Shown in pieces: positions 45,401 to 57,866 of a DNA stretch of 64,000 nucleotides. The position numbers were made by a program, and so were the translations under genes. This stretch comes from Hyalella azteca (lineage: Eukaryota > Arthropoda > Malacostraca > Amphipoda > Hyalellidae). Below the pieces are notes generated by a model that was given only the letters and a program-made list of their open reading frames with translations, searched no databases and was not told the origin of the DNA. How positions within the stretch are numbered: the stretch's first letter is position 1; each line of letters starts with the position of its first letter. The stretch is taken from contig NW_025936095.1 in NCBI RefSeq assembly GCF_000764305.2, positions 186,001-250,000 on the forward strand, in the 5' to 3' direction.

Positions 45401-48400
45401 TTATCAACTACAAGGTGAGTGAAATGTTTTGTAAGGTACTTCTTCTATTGTTCTGCTTTCTAATATAATTTCAAATTTTAGGCTCCTGTTGAAGTACAGC
45501 TTAATTATTCTCCACCATCAAGTTTTCAACTTGTGTGACCAAATCAATGCACTATGATTTATTCTTTGAATTGGCTGACGAGACATTTCTTCCAAGGAGA
45601 ACCCATTTACAGTTGACAGGGTAAGACAAAAACTGTGATATTTTCTAAAAGTTTCAGTACATGGCCTAGTTTATCAGGTAAAGTATTGCTGTGCTGGTAG
45701 TTCCACAAACTTTTCTTGTATGACTGAAGGATGTAAATGAAGTATTGAATTGGCTTAAATTTTTTCATGTTTCTACTTAGCTATTGCTATTGAATGAAAC
45801 TGGCTGGATTAATTTGACAAATTAGCTCAAATGAATGAATGTTTCTTTCCAATATCACATTAAACATTTTTAGTTGACAAATGGTGAAATGGGTAAAAGG
45901 AAATTTATATGTTATTGTGCTCAATGTTAATAGTAATTCCAGAATTAATTTTGGCTCTAGCTTGGAACTAGTCTAAACCTAAACCAATTGACTTGAAGAA
46001 ACAACATTCTGGAATCTTAATGTTGTTTTTTCCATAATCAAATGTTTTTTATATTCTTGGAATATTTACTAGATAGTTTTTAATTAGTAGCAACAAGCAC
46101 ATATTTTTGTCATAACTGCAATGCTTTTACAGAGTTTTGTCAATGTGGTGAAGTACAAACTTGACCACATCCGTAAGAAGCTGGAAATGGAGGAGCGAGA
46201 TCAGACCAGCAGAGCGTCATTTGTCTGCTCCAACTGCCAGAGGACCTACACAGATCTTGAGGTAGGTAGCTTATGACCACCTGCTGGATTAGCTTCCTGC
46301 AGGCTTGAAATGCTTAATAGTTCATTAATTCTTGGCTGTTTTGACACTATTTTTATAACTCAAGAAGCCCAATTATGAATTTGCGATGTCTCAATAATAA
46401 TTTGAGTTTATTTTAAAGGGAACTTAAGATATTATTGGAGAAGTATATTAACCATCGATTGAACTCATTGATATACCAGGAATATATTCCAGCTTTACCA
46501 TACATAAGCTTGTGATCTATGGGCTATAGTTTGATGATGAGACAGAAAACTAGAACTTGGATTTGAATGGTATGCTTGTGATGTCAATTGACCCTCAGAC
46601 AAAAGCTATTGTTCCATGCCGGTGTATTAGGTTCATGTTTTCTGCGATCCTGTCACTGCTGTTGGCTGATCTAGCCGCCAACTATTATGGTCCAATGGTT
46701 ATAAGGCCTGTCTAATTTAAATCAGGAACCTGTAACACTTTTTTTCTTAATTTTAGTCTGCAATATTTGTCCCTTAATGAGCGACGTCAACATGGGAGGT
46801 AATTAGTGCTATGACTTGTACAAATGATGGTTTCTCAGATTAACGGGGAATAAGATATCTAATAGCTATAGTCCATGAGGCAAATAACCTCTAGAATTTG
46901 CATCATTCATCCAAAACATTGTGATGTTCAAAAGATTCTGTTGTATCAGTCCATATCAGGCCACTGAAAGTCCATATCGAAACTCCGTTGCAGGCCACTA
47001 CTATGGGTCTGAGAGATATTCCTAAAATTTATATTCATCATCACCGAGCTAATTGAACACCATTTGTTTTGCATCATAATTCTTGTGTATCTCTGGACAA
47101 CAACATGAGTTGCTGAACTTCCGACATACATGGATTGCTTCTACTATATCTATAACAAGTAATGTTGTAAAACATGCTACAGAGAACATCGAATATTTTC
47201 TGGAAGTGGTTTGAGTGACACTCTCAGTTGACACTTGTGAGAACACCAACACAACACTCGACTTTAGGCTCATTAGAGAAACGTAAATCTCTGTGTAGAA
47301 CTAATGTGCTAAGAATTTGGATTTAGTCTAAACTTTCTTGGACTAGAGATCAAATAATTTCATCTAAATAACTGATTTGTTTCAATCTGCTATTACGGTA
47401 TATGATCTAAACTTATTTTGCTACTCGTCAGTGCTAATTATTCCATATTTCCTATCCTATGAAAGTAGCGGATCATTTGTATTTATGTAGACCGGATGCC
47501 AGTTGTCCAGAGCTTGACACTGTTGACGTTCCAAATAAAAGTTGGTAATTAAACTATTTTAGTTAGTGGTATATAATAGGATCTCGTAATTCAACCCTTA
47601 TGGGTATAATATATTGTAAATTTCCATGGTAAGAAAGTTTTTAGTTATTGTTGGACGAAGATATAAAGGAGGTAAGCTTTTAACTCGAAACTGGAATGGA
47701 AATATTATATTATTAAGAAATTTGCATATGTTTCTAAACCTTTGTGGGGAGGGGAGACGATCGGCAATAAAAAGCGAGCTGACAGTAACGCTGCTTTTGA
47801 TATCATAAATATTTATATACAATGAAGTGTAAGTAATTTGATAGACACATTAAAGAAACCGTGTGTGTGTACAGGCCGACCAGCTGCTGGACCCCATGAC
47901 AGGCCTCCTGGTGTGCATCATCTGCAGGACGGAGGTGCAGGAGGACATGGCCGCCGCCCCCCGCAGCGACAGCAGGATGCTCCTCACGCGCTTCAATGAG
48001 CAGCTCGAGCCGCTCTTCACGCTCCTCAAGGAGGTCTGGGCCTATACTTTCAAACAAAGTTAAGAGATCGTAAGTTCATCAGCCAATCATTGACGGCCTT
48101 ACAAGAAAAATCCACCAATCATAGACGAGAAAATAGAGCGTAAGTACTTACGTTCACTTAGCCAGTTTTGAAAGTATTGCTGCTGGTCTCTTCAGTGAAC
48201 TCTGCTCGTATTAGTTACTATGAGGTCGGTGGTCTCTTCAGTGAACTCTGCTCGTATTAGTTACTATGAGGTCGGTGGTCTCTTCAGTGAACTCTGCTCG
48301 TATTAGTTACTATGAGGTCGGTGGTCTCTTCAGTGAACTCTGCTCGTATTAGTTACTATGAGGTCGGTGGTCTCTTCAGTGAACTCTGCTNCTAGTTAGG

Positions 48401-51400
48401 CACTAAAAAGTCGGTGGTCTCTGCGTTAACGCTATAATGTCGCGTGTATTACGCATGTAATCAGCGCCTACAAAAATCGACCGTAACGAAACCGAACGAA
48501 AAGGTGACCAAGTTGGTCAGTTTTTGCAAGTGACCGCTGCTGGGTTAATGGCTCATTATGTTGAGTACTTGGCATTGCGGTGCCGTTGCCTTGGCCATCG
48601 TAGCTTGTACATGGATGGTAATTTCGTGCATTAATTCTGTTATTTGATGATAATGAATACATAGTTTTGGGTATTTGTTGAAGAAAAGTATTATTATATT
48701 TAACTTTTCTTATTTTGGGGAAAAATACCAGTTATATTCTGACACGCTGATAATTTAAATTATCAAATTTCACATATATCTAATAATTTCCAGTAGTCGG
48801 AAGGGCAAGACGAATGTTTGCTCTGTAATCAGTGCAATAGATGGATCAAGGATTTTGATTTTGCATTCTTCAACGTGCAGGTTGAAAACATCAAGTTGGC
48901 TGCAGAATTTTCTGATCCTAATCCACAGGAAATGAGCCTCAACAAAAAGCCTGGGTGAGTGGTTAGATAAACTCTAAATTAGACAATCAGGTCACTGACT
49001 TACGGAACCCCGACAATCATGTGGTCACATTTTCGGGGTTTCGTCCGCTTTTTTGTTGCCTGATTATAACTCAATTGCAGTGACATAATGATTACTCAAG
49101 TTTTGATTAGACTGCAAAAATATTGCAATGATTTTGCTATGAATTAATTTATGTACCGTTATCCCTAATAGGTACCTAATATCCTGCAGTAATGTGACTT
49201 ATTGATAGACTCGTTCCAACTCGCATTAGACAGAGAATTCTCACTAACCTCGCGCCTCAGAGACGGGAGGAAATTGTAAATTTTACTTTATTTCGTCAGA
49301 ATAAATTGAAATGAATTGAAATAAAAAATTCTATTCCATTCATATTAAAATATCTAAAATGGACTTTCTAATATATGTAAAATATAAATTATATTCATTG
49401 TTTATTTTTATTTGTTATTGAAGGTAAATTATATCACTATGTTTTATGGATTATATTTTATCTTATCTCAAGTTTAACAAAGTCAAATGTTGCCGGCAGG
49501 GTGAGCAGACACGCGAAGAGCGCATCGGACAACAGGGCCTGGTCTGGAGATGCCACTAAGCGGCAAGGCTTCCAGGTAACTTTATCCCTTATTTTAATGT
49601 TGTGCTATTCAAAGCCACGTTTGAGTAAAGTGAAAATAACTCATGAGGGGACATGAATAAACATTTAGTGGTTAATTTTCAAGCGATACAATACGGAATA
49701 ATTTGCATATATTTTATCTGACCCATAAATAAAATTTGATTTTATAAACTGAAAGATTAACGCAGTTTTGATAACAGTAAAACAATTAAGCTTTACAAAA
49801 TTTAAACGGTTGTTGATGTATCTTTATGCAATACGTTACAGTAGCCATAGTAATGAGCACTATGAAACTGTATTAAAATAAGCATTAAAGTGAAGATGTT
49901 GTACAGGTGGAAGGTTCAATAGACGTGACGATCAACACGGAAGACGCCGTCGAGGAGACGCAGAAGGCGAAGGAGGAACCTGCGTGGCTGTCACAGGCGA
50001 GCTCCTTCATCACCGCACAGATCACCACAGAGGAGGCCGACCCTGCGCAGGTCTGCTTATTCTTCATAGAAGAATGTCCTTCTTTTTATTCATATTGAAA
50101 CACGTACGGTACTTATCTTATTCGAGATGAAACCCGTGGAAGGAGTGCAGTTAACTTGAATGATTAGCTCTACGAAACGTTGTAGATATCCCTAAATTCG
50201 CCCCAGGTTACTATCAATCCGAGTGTCTACCACTTTTGTTGCTTTGTTCAACATAGCGATGATAAAATATACGTGCTTTTGCTGCTTGTGCTGATCAAAG
50301 GCACGTGCTTTGTGCTGATCAAAGGCACGTGCTTTGTGCTGATCAAAGGCACGTGCTTTGTGCTGATCAAAGGCACGTGCTTGTGCTGATCAAAGTCACG
50401 TGCTATGTACAGGTTACTGGTAATTCCAAATGAACAGGTTCCTAATAAATAATAACATGCAGGTGAGCGAGAGCGCAGGCGTGGCCGGCGGCGGCCGCCT
50501 CAACAGCCCCGTGAGTGCGAGCGCCGTCACCGTCGCAGAGAGCGTCTCCAAGACGGGCCAGACTGAAGCACCTGCCAAGGACGACGTCTTGTCCTTACTA
50601 CAGGTGAGGCGGAGCTCATGGTCGCGACACTACATATACTCTGATTTATTCGCCTTCCTCATCTTTTTGATGAAACAATAACCTTAATTTGCGTCTATGA
50701 GAAAATAAAAGCATTGTTTCATAGGTAGGTATAGTTTTCTAGCACAATCTGTTGAAACTCAGCCTTTATTCCAGAGTTTTATGGTGAACGTGACATATAT
50801 GGTGACATGGTTTGAGTTGAAAAATGGGAATTGATGGTATTTTAGATTGCTCGACAACTTTCTAGTAGTTGTTTACATTTGTGTAAAAGGCTGTACGTAT
50901 TTAGATCAAGATCACCTTCAATATCACGTAATTATTTATTCCTTCTATTCGACTTTAGATTCCAAGGGAATACATTTAATTAACCTTGATTTATTCTCAC
51001 GTAACCAAAGCCCCTATTGAAAGCTCACTATTTGTCAGCCAATTCAATCATTGCAAATGTTAAAATTCAATGTAATTTAAACAAAAACTACCAATTCCTC
51101 CTGTGAAGTCGTTGCTCTTGTACTGTGCCCGAGACGTTTTGGTCTCGTATACACTTGTCATTCCCTCATCTTGAACATTCCGAGCCTCCAGATGGAAGGA
51201 AAACGAACGAATTTTTTGTTCAATCAAAAACACTGGGATGTCTTTATTCTAGTAGTAAAAATTTCATTCGATTTCCCGAGCTCATAGATCATTTAACGAT
51301 CGCTCATCACACACTTATTTATTTTCTGTACGAGTCTTAATTGCCGTATATCAATGTCACCTTCCATTATCTTGTAGGCTCACGAGCCGAAGAGCAGGAA

Positions 51401-52314
51401 AGAAGCTGGTGACAATTCTGACAGCGACGACAGCGTCGAGGAGCTGCCCAAGAAGAAGAATCCTGCAGTCGTCGCACCCTTCACGTACAGTGAGTGCGGT
51501 AGAGCAGCAAGGCATCGCTTGAAATATTCCTATGGCGGTGTGGCACTTCGTTATACTCATGCATCACTTTGCGAGAGCCAGCATTATTTTGATTAATTTT
51601 GATGATTATTTGGAAACGAAAACAATGGTTTGATAGCAGAGCAAAATTATGGAAGTTAGGAACGTCTATAAACACGTGCAAAGTTTTTCTTTAGGCGGAT
51701 GTCATTCTGTTGTCTTGGCTTCTAGTGAGCATGCAAAGTTCTCCAACCGAAATCAGTGAAAAAAACTGCTGCAATAGTATTTATCTCATAAAAGTCATGT
51801 ATAATATATTAGGTGCATGTGCAATCACTGTGATCCAAACCGTGAATTTATTTGTTTCAAACTCGAGAACATGTCAGTTGGTAGCGTTAGTATTAACATG
51901 GCTTCGAACACACGAGTCTCGTTTAAGTTGCAGTAAAACATAAAATTGAATGTTCTAGATTTGACTCATACCTATTCTTCAATTCACATGTCCAGGATTC
52001 GTGCAGTTCTAGAACTTTCGTTCACGATTATCAGCCCTGTTTGCTGAACTTAGTAAGTGAGCTTTAAACGTTCTCATATTAAATTAAAATTAATACTGCG
52101 TAAATGTTCTCCAGATGAAGAGCCGATGCACGTGATGGACAGCGAGGACGAGGATGAAGGCGACAACGATAGCGTGCCCATGATTTACGTCGGTGGCGAG
52201 AGGATACCTCTCACGGCCGTCGACAACTCTGTCATAGGACGCATGACCCAGCAGGAGAAAAATCTCTACATTAATGCTTATCAGGAGTACATGACTGGCA
52301 TGGAAGACTTGTGA
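42420..52314 (+). CDS. GTF2E1: GTF2E1, general transcription factor TFIIE alpha subunit
   Basis: TFIIE alpha joins the RNA polymerase II preinitiation complex, recruits TFIIH and stimulates promoter opening. Ten exons are consistent in phase: 42420-42540, 45248-45414, 46133-46261, 47875-48033, 48881-48954, 49500-49575, 49907-50050, 50463-50603, 51378-51489, 52115-52314. They encode 440 aa against 439 in human. The N-terminal winged helix has VRGFYTVED and LLKFDRKMLRQ. The zinc ribbon has C128, C131, C153 and C156, spaced as in the family. LLTRFNEQLEPLFTLLKE follows. The C-terminus is acidic (MDSEDEDEGDND), then has the conserved IYVGGERIPLT and RMTQQEKNLYINAYQEYM block that contacts TFIIH. 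The ATG at 42420 matches the family start. Introns 44180-45247 and 46262-47874 hold nothing recognised. Minisatellites lie in introns 1, 4 and 7 and over the stop codon. Confidence 0.95.
43460..43640 (+). repeat. 31-bp minisatellite in GTF2E1 intron 1
   Basis: About four copies of a unit of about 31 bp (GAGTGACCAGGTGGTCAATG), interrupted by an adapter palindrome and one N at 43581. Confidence 0.88.
43541..43578. other. Second Tn5 mosaic-end adapter junction, assembly artefact
   Basis: The same 38-bp back-to-back Tn5 mosaic-end palindrome as at 4777-4814, followed closely by a single N. It marks a badly closed gap in a tandem repeat. Confidence 0.97.
43630..44172 (+). repeat. TACCGTCAA-family fragment in GTF2E1 intron 1
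   Basis: Positions 43640-43800 match 37810-37990 (GAGCAAGGTAAAT, GGTTCTACTGTA, TTGCGGAAATGGC). The right end near 44100-44172 (TTAGCTGCTACAACATTTCT, then CACCCCAGTTGACAGTA) matches the right end of the 37066-38972 element. Diverged and internally deleted. Confidence 0.72.
48185..48415 (+). repeat. 46-bp minisatellite in GTF2E1 intron 4
   Basis: Five copies start at 48185, 48231, 48277, 48323 and 48369 (GGTCTCTTCAGTGAACTCTG). The fifth is interrupted by an N at 48391. The copies are nearly identical, so the true number may be larger. Confidence 0.92.
50278..50406 (+). repeat. 24-bp array with five CACGTG E-boxes
   Basis: Five copies of a 24-bp unit (TGTGCTGATCAAAGGCACGTGC; the last is 23 bp with AAGTCACGTGC) lie in GTF2E1 intron 7, ending about 55 nt before exon 8. 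Each copy carries the palindrome CACGTG, the core site of Myc/USF-type bHLH proteins. Any regulatory role is inference. Confidence 0.9.
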
Positions 52315-52528
52315 CCTGACCGCTGAATGTGGACCGCGGGCGCATGTCTGGCATGGAAGACTTGTGACCTGACCGCTGAATGTGGGCCACGGGCGCATGA
52401 CTGGCATGGAAGACTTGTGACCTGACCGCTGAATGTGGACCACGGGTGCATGACTGGCATGGAAGACTTGTGACCTGACCGCTGAATGTGGACCACGGGC
52501 GCATGACTGGCATGGAAGACTTGTGACC
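52290..52528 (+). repeat. 53-bp array containing the GTF2E1 stop codon
   Basis: Copies start at 52290, 52343, 52396, 52449 and (partial) 52502. Copy 1 is the authentic end of the CDS (MTGMEDL then TGA). The others repeat the last seven codons, the stop and 3'UTR sequence inside the 3'UTR. Translation stops at the first TGA, so the protein is not changed. Confidence 0.93.
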
Positions 52529-53503
52529 TCATCACGTAGTGCAGGCTAAATTCGCCTACCTGCAGCGGCGCTGTCACACAAACTTCACGAGTAGGAAGAA
52601 AAGTGGCGAGGCTTTACCCGAAGTGTGTTATTAGTACAATAGCTATTGTGCTATCGGGCTGTGATTTTTGACTGCTATTATTTTGTGTTACATTTTTTCT
52701 TGTAATCGTAGGTACTGGAGAGAAATGTTCCTATCGATAGAAACAATGTTTGTGCCTGAGATAAGTAATGTCTGCAAGAAGTAGAATTTCTTCGTAACGA
52801 CAGAAGAGGCGATGCTCTACAGAGCACCGAGACCATGGATTACAAACGACCGCAATTTTAAATATTCTTGGAACCCATTTTACCCCAATAATATAGACGT
52901 GAAGAATTACATTCCGCATCAAACTGTACTAGATGCATTTATTGTGTACTCGTTCACTCTAACAAATTATTTCTCGTTTCAACTCTTCCTAACTCAAGGT
53001 TAGGAATTTTTGTGTCCATACTTTAAGTTCGTCATTCACAAGACGAATGCTCATTTCTAGTCTTAAGTTAAATTAATTTGCATTAAAACTCGATACGTGC
53101 ACACTTTGTTTGTAATAAATTATTCATTTACCATGAACTTTCTTTCAAATTTGCGAAACCAAGTAAAGCAAGTTGAGCATAAAACAATGTGAATGTGATG
53201 TAATAATAAAAGCTGATTATCAGACGCACCAAATACCAATACAAAAATGAATTGAAGCCATAACTGAGCCAAGTACGTGCACTGAAAAGCAAGACAATTG
53301 TTTTCAAAGCAATGGTAATAACTAGAGCTCTGAAATATCAATTTATTCTAAAAATATTGCGAGGCATAAGCATAACTCATCTTCGAAGGTTGCGCTCAAC
53401 ACAACGGAATCCGAGCCTCCATTGTGCATAGCATTAGGTTTTTTTGTTTTATATTCTAATGACCATTACCAATCAAAACATTCCCTTCAAAATAATTTTC
53501 TGA
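52529..53503. other. Spacer between convergent GTF2E1 and NDUFC2
   Basis: Holds the rest of the GTF2E1 3'UTR and its likely poly(A) signal. No other gene seen. Confidence 0.6.
53114..53119 (+). promoter_or_regulatory. Candidate poly(A) signal of GTF2E1
   Basis: AATAAA 0.8 kb after the stop codon, a good canonical candidate on this strand before NDUFC2. Confidence 0.5.
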
Positions 53504-53509
53504 TTTATT
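53504..53509 (-). promoter_or_regulatory. Candidate poly(A) signal of NDUFC2
   Basis: AATAAA on the minus strand, about 120 nt beyond the NDUFC2 stop codon. Confidence 0.55.
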
Positions 53510-53630
53510 CCTCAAGGATAAACAAAATTTAGACGAGTAAATAATTTTTTAGTTACAATTTACCACGCTACTGTACATTTTTCGCGATGATGCCCTGCCT
53601 GACAGCAAGACGCGTATGGAGGCAGGATCC

Positions 53631-56600
53631 TCAGCGCACCGGCGTCCAGTGCTTCATCACGTCCTTGAACTTCTTGCGCTCTGTTGCAAATAATTTAGAA
53701 TTATTCGAGTCATATCCAACACATCATTTGTCTCCTCTCTCATTCTATTTGTCTATTGATAAAAGTTTCAAAAAGTCTTATCCTAGTTTTGTTCCCTAAA
53801 ATAGGCGAACAAAAAACGCTAATTTACTTGAAATGAACAAGTCATTATTAGCTAAGAATATATTTTTTTTTAATTCAACTCTTTTGACCTGACCAGCATC
53901 GTCTTCAAGATGTACAATTTGTAGTTCACAGCTCCAAAACATCATTAATGTGTAGCCATAAACAGAATCTTCTTTATTTATGACAATAAACAAAACTGTG
54001 CTGCTACCGACACTAAATACAGTGTAATGCTTTTCAAATGTTCAAAGCTTAACCACAAACACAAAATATTTAACTTCAAACACCCGAAGCATAAAGATTG
54101 GCTTTTATAGTCACACAATTATTTAAAAGGGAGTCAGTATAGGCAGGCTTCAGCGCAACGCCGATAAATGCTCGGCTAGGCAGTTGGCATTGACGTTTCA
54201 AAAAATTATTATATGCTATAAGCCTGTAACCCAGGATCAGGGTTCGTACCGATCATGGAAAACCTGGTAAGTCATGGAATTTGATTTTTCATTTTCCAGG
54301 CCTGGAAAGTCATTGGATTTCATTTCAGGTTTTGGAAAATCATGAAATTTGCAAATAAAAAGAAAAAAAGAGTGTTTTTCTGTGCTGCGTGTGTTTACTG
54401 TTTGTGCAGTCTCTTGTTTCATGCGTTCTGATTGGAGAACCAATCACCTGAGCTCGGTCACCGAGCTCAGTTACATTCGACAACTTTTTGATCTGCGGTG
54501 GCAGCATTCTATCTTCAGTGTGTAATTTCTACATCACCATACATGGGAAGTGTAAATTTCATGACTTGTGGTTAAGGATAGAAGCTTATCGTGACTGGCT
54601 TACTCGCTATCCAAAGCATGAAGGTATGGCTATATGTAGTACATTGTGCTCGAAAGACTTCGCCCTGTTAAATATGGGGGAAGCAGCTTTGAAGAGTCGT
54701 GCCAAAGGCAGCAAACACAACAAGTTTGTAGCTAAGAAACACAGTGAAGTGAAAAGCAAAGCGCAGTCACGCATTTCTGATTTGTTGTCCGCTGAGACCA
54801 ATGCAACTGCAGTTTCTTGCTCCAATATCAGCACTGTAGTGTCTACTGCTACTGTGAATGTAGAGATGGAGGGCAAGCCTGTATCCACTGCTAAAGCCAA
54901 CCACAATGGTGAACTTACCAGCTTTGAAACAAAAGAAGATGTTTTGACGTCTGAACTTTGGTGGACATTGAAAATGGTGATATCTCACTTTTCTCTTCAT
55001 AGCAACATTGGCATAAGTGATTTATTCCGCTGCATGTTGCCTGACAGTTCAATAGCTAGCAAGTTTTCACTAAGCAAAAGCAAGGCAAGATATATCACCG
55101 CTTTCAGCTTGAGACCATGCTCTTTGGATATGTTGAAGCAAAATGCTCATGCTGTTATAACTTAGTGCTGCTTTTTGACGAGTCACTTGATGAAGTACTT
55201 CAAAAGAAGCAACTAGACATGCATGTTTGCTTATGGAGCGATTGTATGGTAAGTGACAAAATTATCCATTTGTTTGTGTGTGCGTTATTCATTCAATTAT
55301 TTTGGGTACTTTCATAGCACAAAATAAACTCATGCTACTGTCTCATGGCCAAGCCATGGTTATAAGAGGTTTTTCGTTCAACAATGAAATCATGACACAC
55401 AACATGAAAGAGCGAATGGTGGTTGCCCTGCGTGCTGTGGTGATCATGTTGCACATGTTGGTAGCCTGGTCAAGATGACCATCACCAAGAAGATGCTGCT
55501 TGCAGCTGGCAAAGCCTAAACGGCCTACAATAATTATTTGGCAGAAGAGAAAGAGCAGAATGCGACGGCCCAGAAAACCCAGAAGAGGAAGGCTCTGTTG
55601 GATGAGCTGGATGAACTGAAGAAGAAAAGGCGTACGGAGGAGGGCATCAAGGCGCTTGAACAAGCAGCAGATGAATATGCAGAAGCAACGGAGAGAAAGA
55701 GGGATTGGAAAATCATCGCAAAGTTCAATGCCATGAGGCAATCTTTGAAAACAAAGCAACAAGAGCTAGACGATCTTGAAATTAATATCAAAGAAAATGT
55801 TTATGAAATCGCTGCCAGTTGAATGTTAGGGTAGTGGTGTTGATTTGTGTTCTGAACTGTATTGATACGACATAATCTCGTACAATCTTGTGTGCATTAC
55901 TCAATATTTGTTGTGATTTGACACTATTGAATTCATAATAACGAAAGTGTGGGCTTCATTTTCATATTTGTGTCATTTCTGTTCCACTGTGTCTGTCTGC
56001 TCTAGGCATTATTGCATTTACACGTTTGCTATTTATCAACTGTAGGAGATGATAGAATATGCACGGTTAGTCTTTCAGTCATGCTAAACCTGTCGTATAT
56101 GAGTCTTGGAAAATTATTTTGATGATCATGGAGTCATGGAATTTTTTTCTAAATACCGGTAGGACACTTATGGCATACTACGAAACTATTCTGTAAAACT
56201 TAGCTGTGGGATAACATCTAGTGAGTTGTGGTAGGTGGTATTGCCAAATTTGCCTTTCATCTAATTTTATCATTCAGTTTATTGTTAACATGAATGTAAG
56301 TAAAATAATACTGTGCATGTATCCTACTCACATCTAAAATTATTCTTCAAGTCTTCATAATTAAAATTGGCAAAATGCCTTTAAAATAATTTGAATTAGA
56401 ACTTACCAATAAGAGGGAAGTCCTCAGGGTGATCACACATGTACTGGTAGTAGAAGTAATCGCGCTCCGCAGATCTCCTCTTGATAAAATTGTTAATCCA
56501 GGTGCCAGCTCCAAAGCCAATCAAGGTAAAGGCTGCATGCCTGGGGAGACCTGGTGACATGCATGGGGCAGTTATTTCAGCTATCTACATGGATAAAATG

Positions 56601-57372
56601 TAAGAGAAACATTAATTCATTACTCAAATACAAAATGTTAAATGGGATAGGGAGTAAGGCACCACTGAAGTATTTCTAGAAATAATTCACTTGCGAATAT
56701 TGCATGTAATCTACCTTAGAAAGGTGTCTATTAGATTTTTTATACGCGGTGAATGGGATATGCACAACACCCAAGCACACGCGCAAGTGCCGCAGGAGGT
56801 CAGGCATGCATTCAACACAATACTCTAGACGAGCGTTAGTGGGTACATAATTTGATAAGATTGCGAAATTCGATATGACTATATAAACTAGAGACTGCTT
56901 CAAAGTCTTGAATCTTGATTCAGATGGAGTTATAAGAATAATTCAGTGTCATTATAAAAGTGTATATATAGGATCACAAAGAAAAATTTAAAAAAATATG
57001 AATACAGCTTGTACATTCTCCCTAAACTTCATGAATTAATTCTGAATTAGACAAACTTTCAAAAAGTTAACAAATAACAATTTGGGACAATTTTCAATCA
57101 CAAAACCTATGCAAGATCTCAATTTTAGCACAAGAATGCAATGTTGTACATGTGTAGCACAACTAAAAAAGTGTAAGAGTTTTGGACCAACCTGCAAAAA
57201 CTGGACGTTTCCTGATAAAATTGTGCAAGCAGGCAACACCAAAGCCTAGAACTGTACATGAGGCTTGGTACCAATACTGCCCCACAAAACTCCTCATAGG
57301 TCGAGGAGAATCAGGGTCATAGAAAGACTTAGGATCAATGTGAGTATCAGTAGAGCAAACCATTCTGTTCAC
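53631..57372 (-). CDS. NDUFC2: NDUFC2, NADH dehydrogenase (complex I) subunit B14.5b
   Basis: NDUFC2 is a small accessory subunit of mitochondrial complex I in the inner membrane. Minus-strand exons are 57372-57192 (181 nt), 56580-56407 (174 nt) and 53680-53631 (50 nt), in phase, 134 aa. Exon 1 has SPRPMRSFVGQYWYQ, a first hydrophobic segment (ASCTVLGFGVACL) and HNFIRKRPVFA, the counterpart of the family's NLIRRRP. Exon 2 has a second hydrophobic segment (AAFTLIGFGAGTWI) and RDYFYYQYMCDHPEDFP. The tiny exon 3 ends ERKKFKDVMKHWTPVR, matching the family C-terminus. The start may be the first ATG (57372) or the one three codons later. An acceptor-like CAG just upstream (about 57379) suggests a 5'UTR exon further upstream. 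Intron 2 contains a transposon remnant. Confidence 0.9.
54237..56160 (+). mobile_element. Decayed transposon remnant in NDUFC2 intron 2
   Basis: Begins with GGTTCGTACCGATCATGG and several TCATGGAAA-type repeats (54240-54360). It ends near 56160 with GAGTCATGGAATTTTTTTCT and TACCGGTAGGAC, roughly inverted to the left end. It encloses a disrupted transposase-like gene in the orientation opposite to NDUFC2. No target duplication was identified and the limits are approximate. Confidence 0.6.
54488..55822 (+). pseudogene. hAT-like transposase-related gene, disrupted
   Basis: Three successive frames carry pieces of one protein family often annotated in animal genomes as an uncharacterised hAT-like protein. 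Piece one (to 55165) has CSTLCSKDFALLNMGEAAL (a CxxC finger) and LFRCMLPDSSIASKFSLSKSKA. Piece two (about 55117-55250) has LLFDESLDEVLQKKQLDMHV. Piece three (55538-55822) is a Lys/Glu-rich coiled coil. Frameshifts separate them and much of the catalytic core between 55250 and 55450 is missing, so it is dead. The family assignment is from motif memory. Confidence 0.65.
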
Positions 57373-57866
57373 TGCTTGAAAAATAATTTTTGAGGGTGAA
57401 AATGGATTGAATGAAATTTTAATGACAAATACAGAATTTAAAATTTTGATGAAAAAATTCCCTTGTTTCTAGAATGCATTCATTCATTCACATTCACACA
57501 TTCATTTTATTTACATTCTTTCATAACTGTAAGGTACAGACTGGTATGTATATGTATTTATTTCTAACCAGATTCATTTTTTGAGTAGTATGTATCCTAT
57601 TTACATGATTTTGTACTTATATCAATCCAAATTTCATTACTCAGTGTGACTTGTGACTTGATGATGAATAATTGATATATTAAAAATGTAGTTAATGAAA
57701 TAGAAATATCCATTGGTACCCTAATTTTTTATTTACTATTGCAAATTAAAAATATTGTTTGATAGGTATATTGAAAAAACTAATAAGAAAATTGTCAATA
57801 AAACAAATTCTCTGGTCTTCAATGAAACCTGCTTAAAGGAACAAATTCTGCCAACCTATACTAATA

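Noticed and set aside
52090..52577. Minus-strand ORFs with repeated VTSLPCQSC units
   Set aside because: Antisense to the 53-bp array at the GTF2E1 stop codon.
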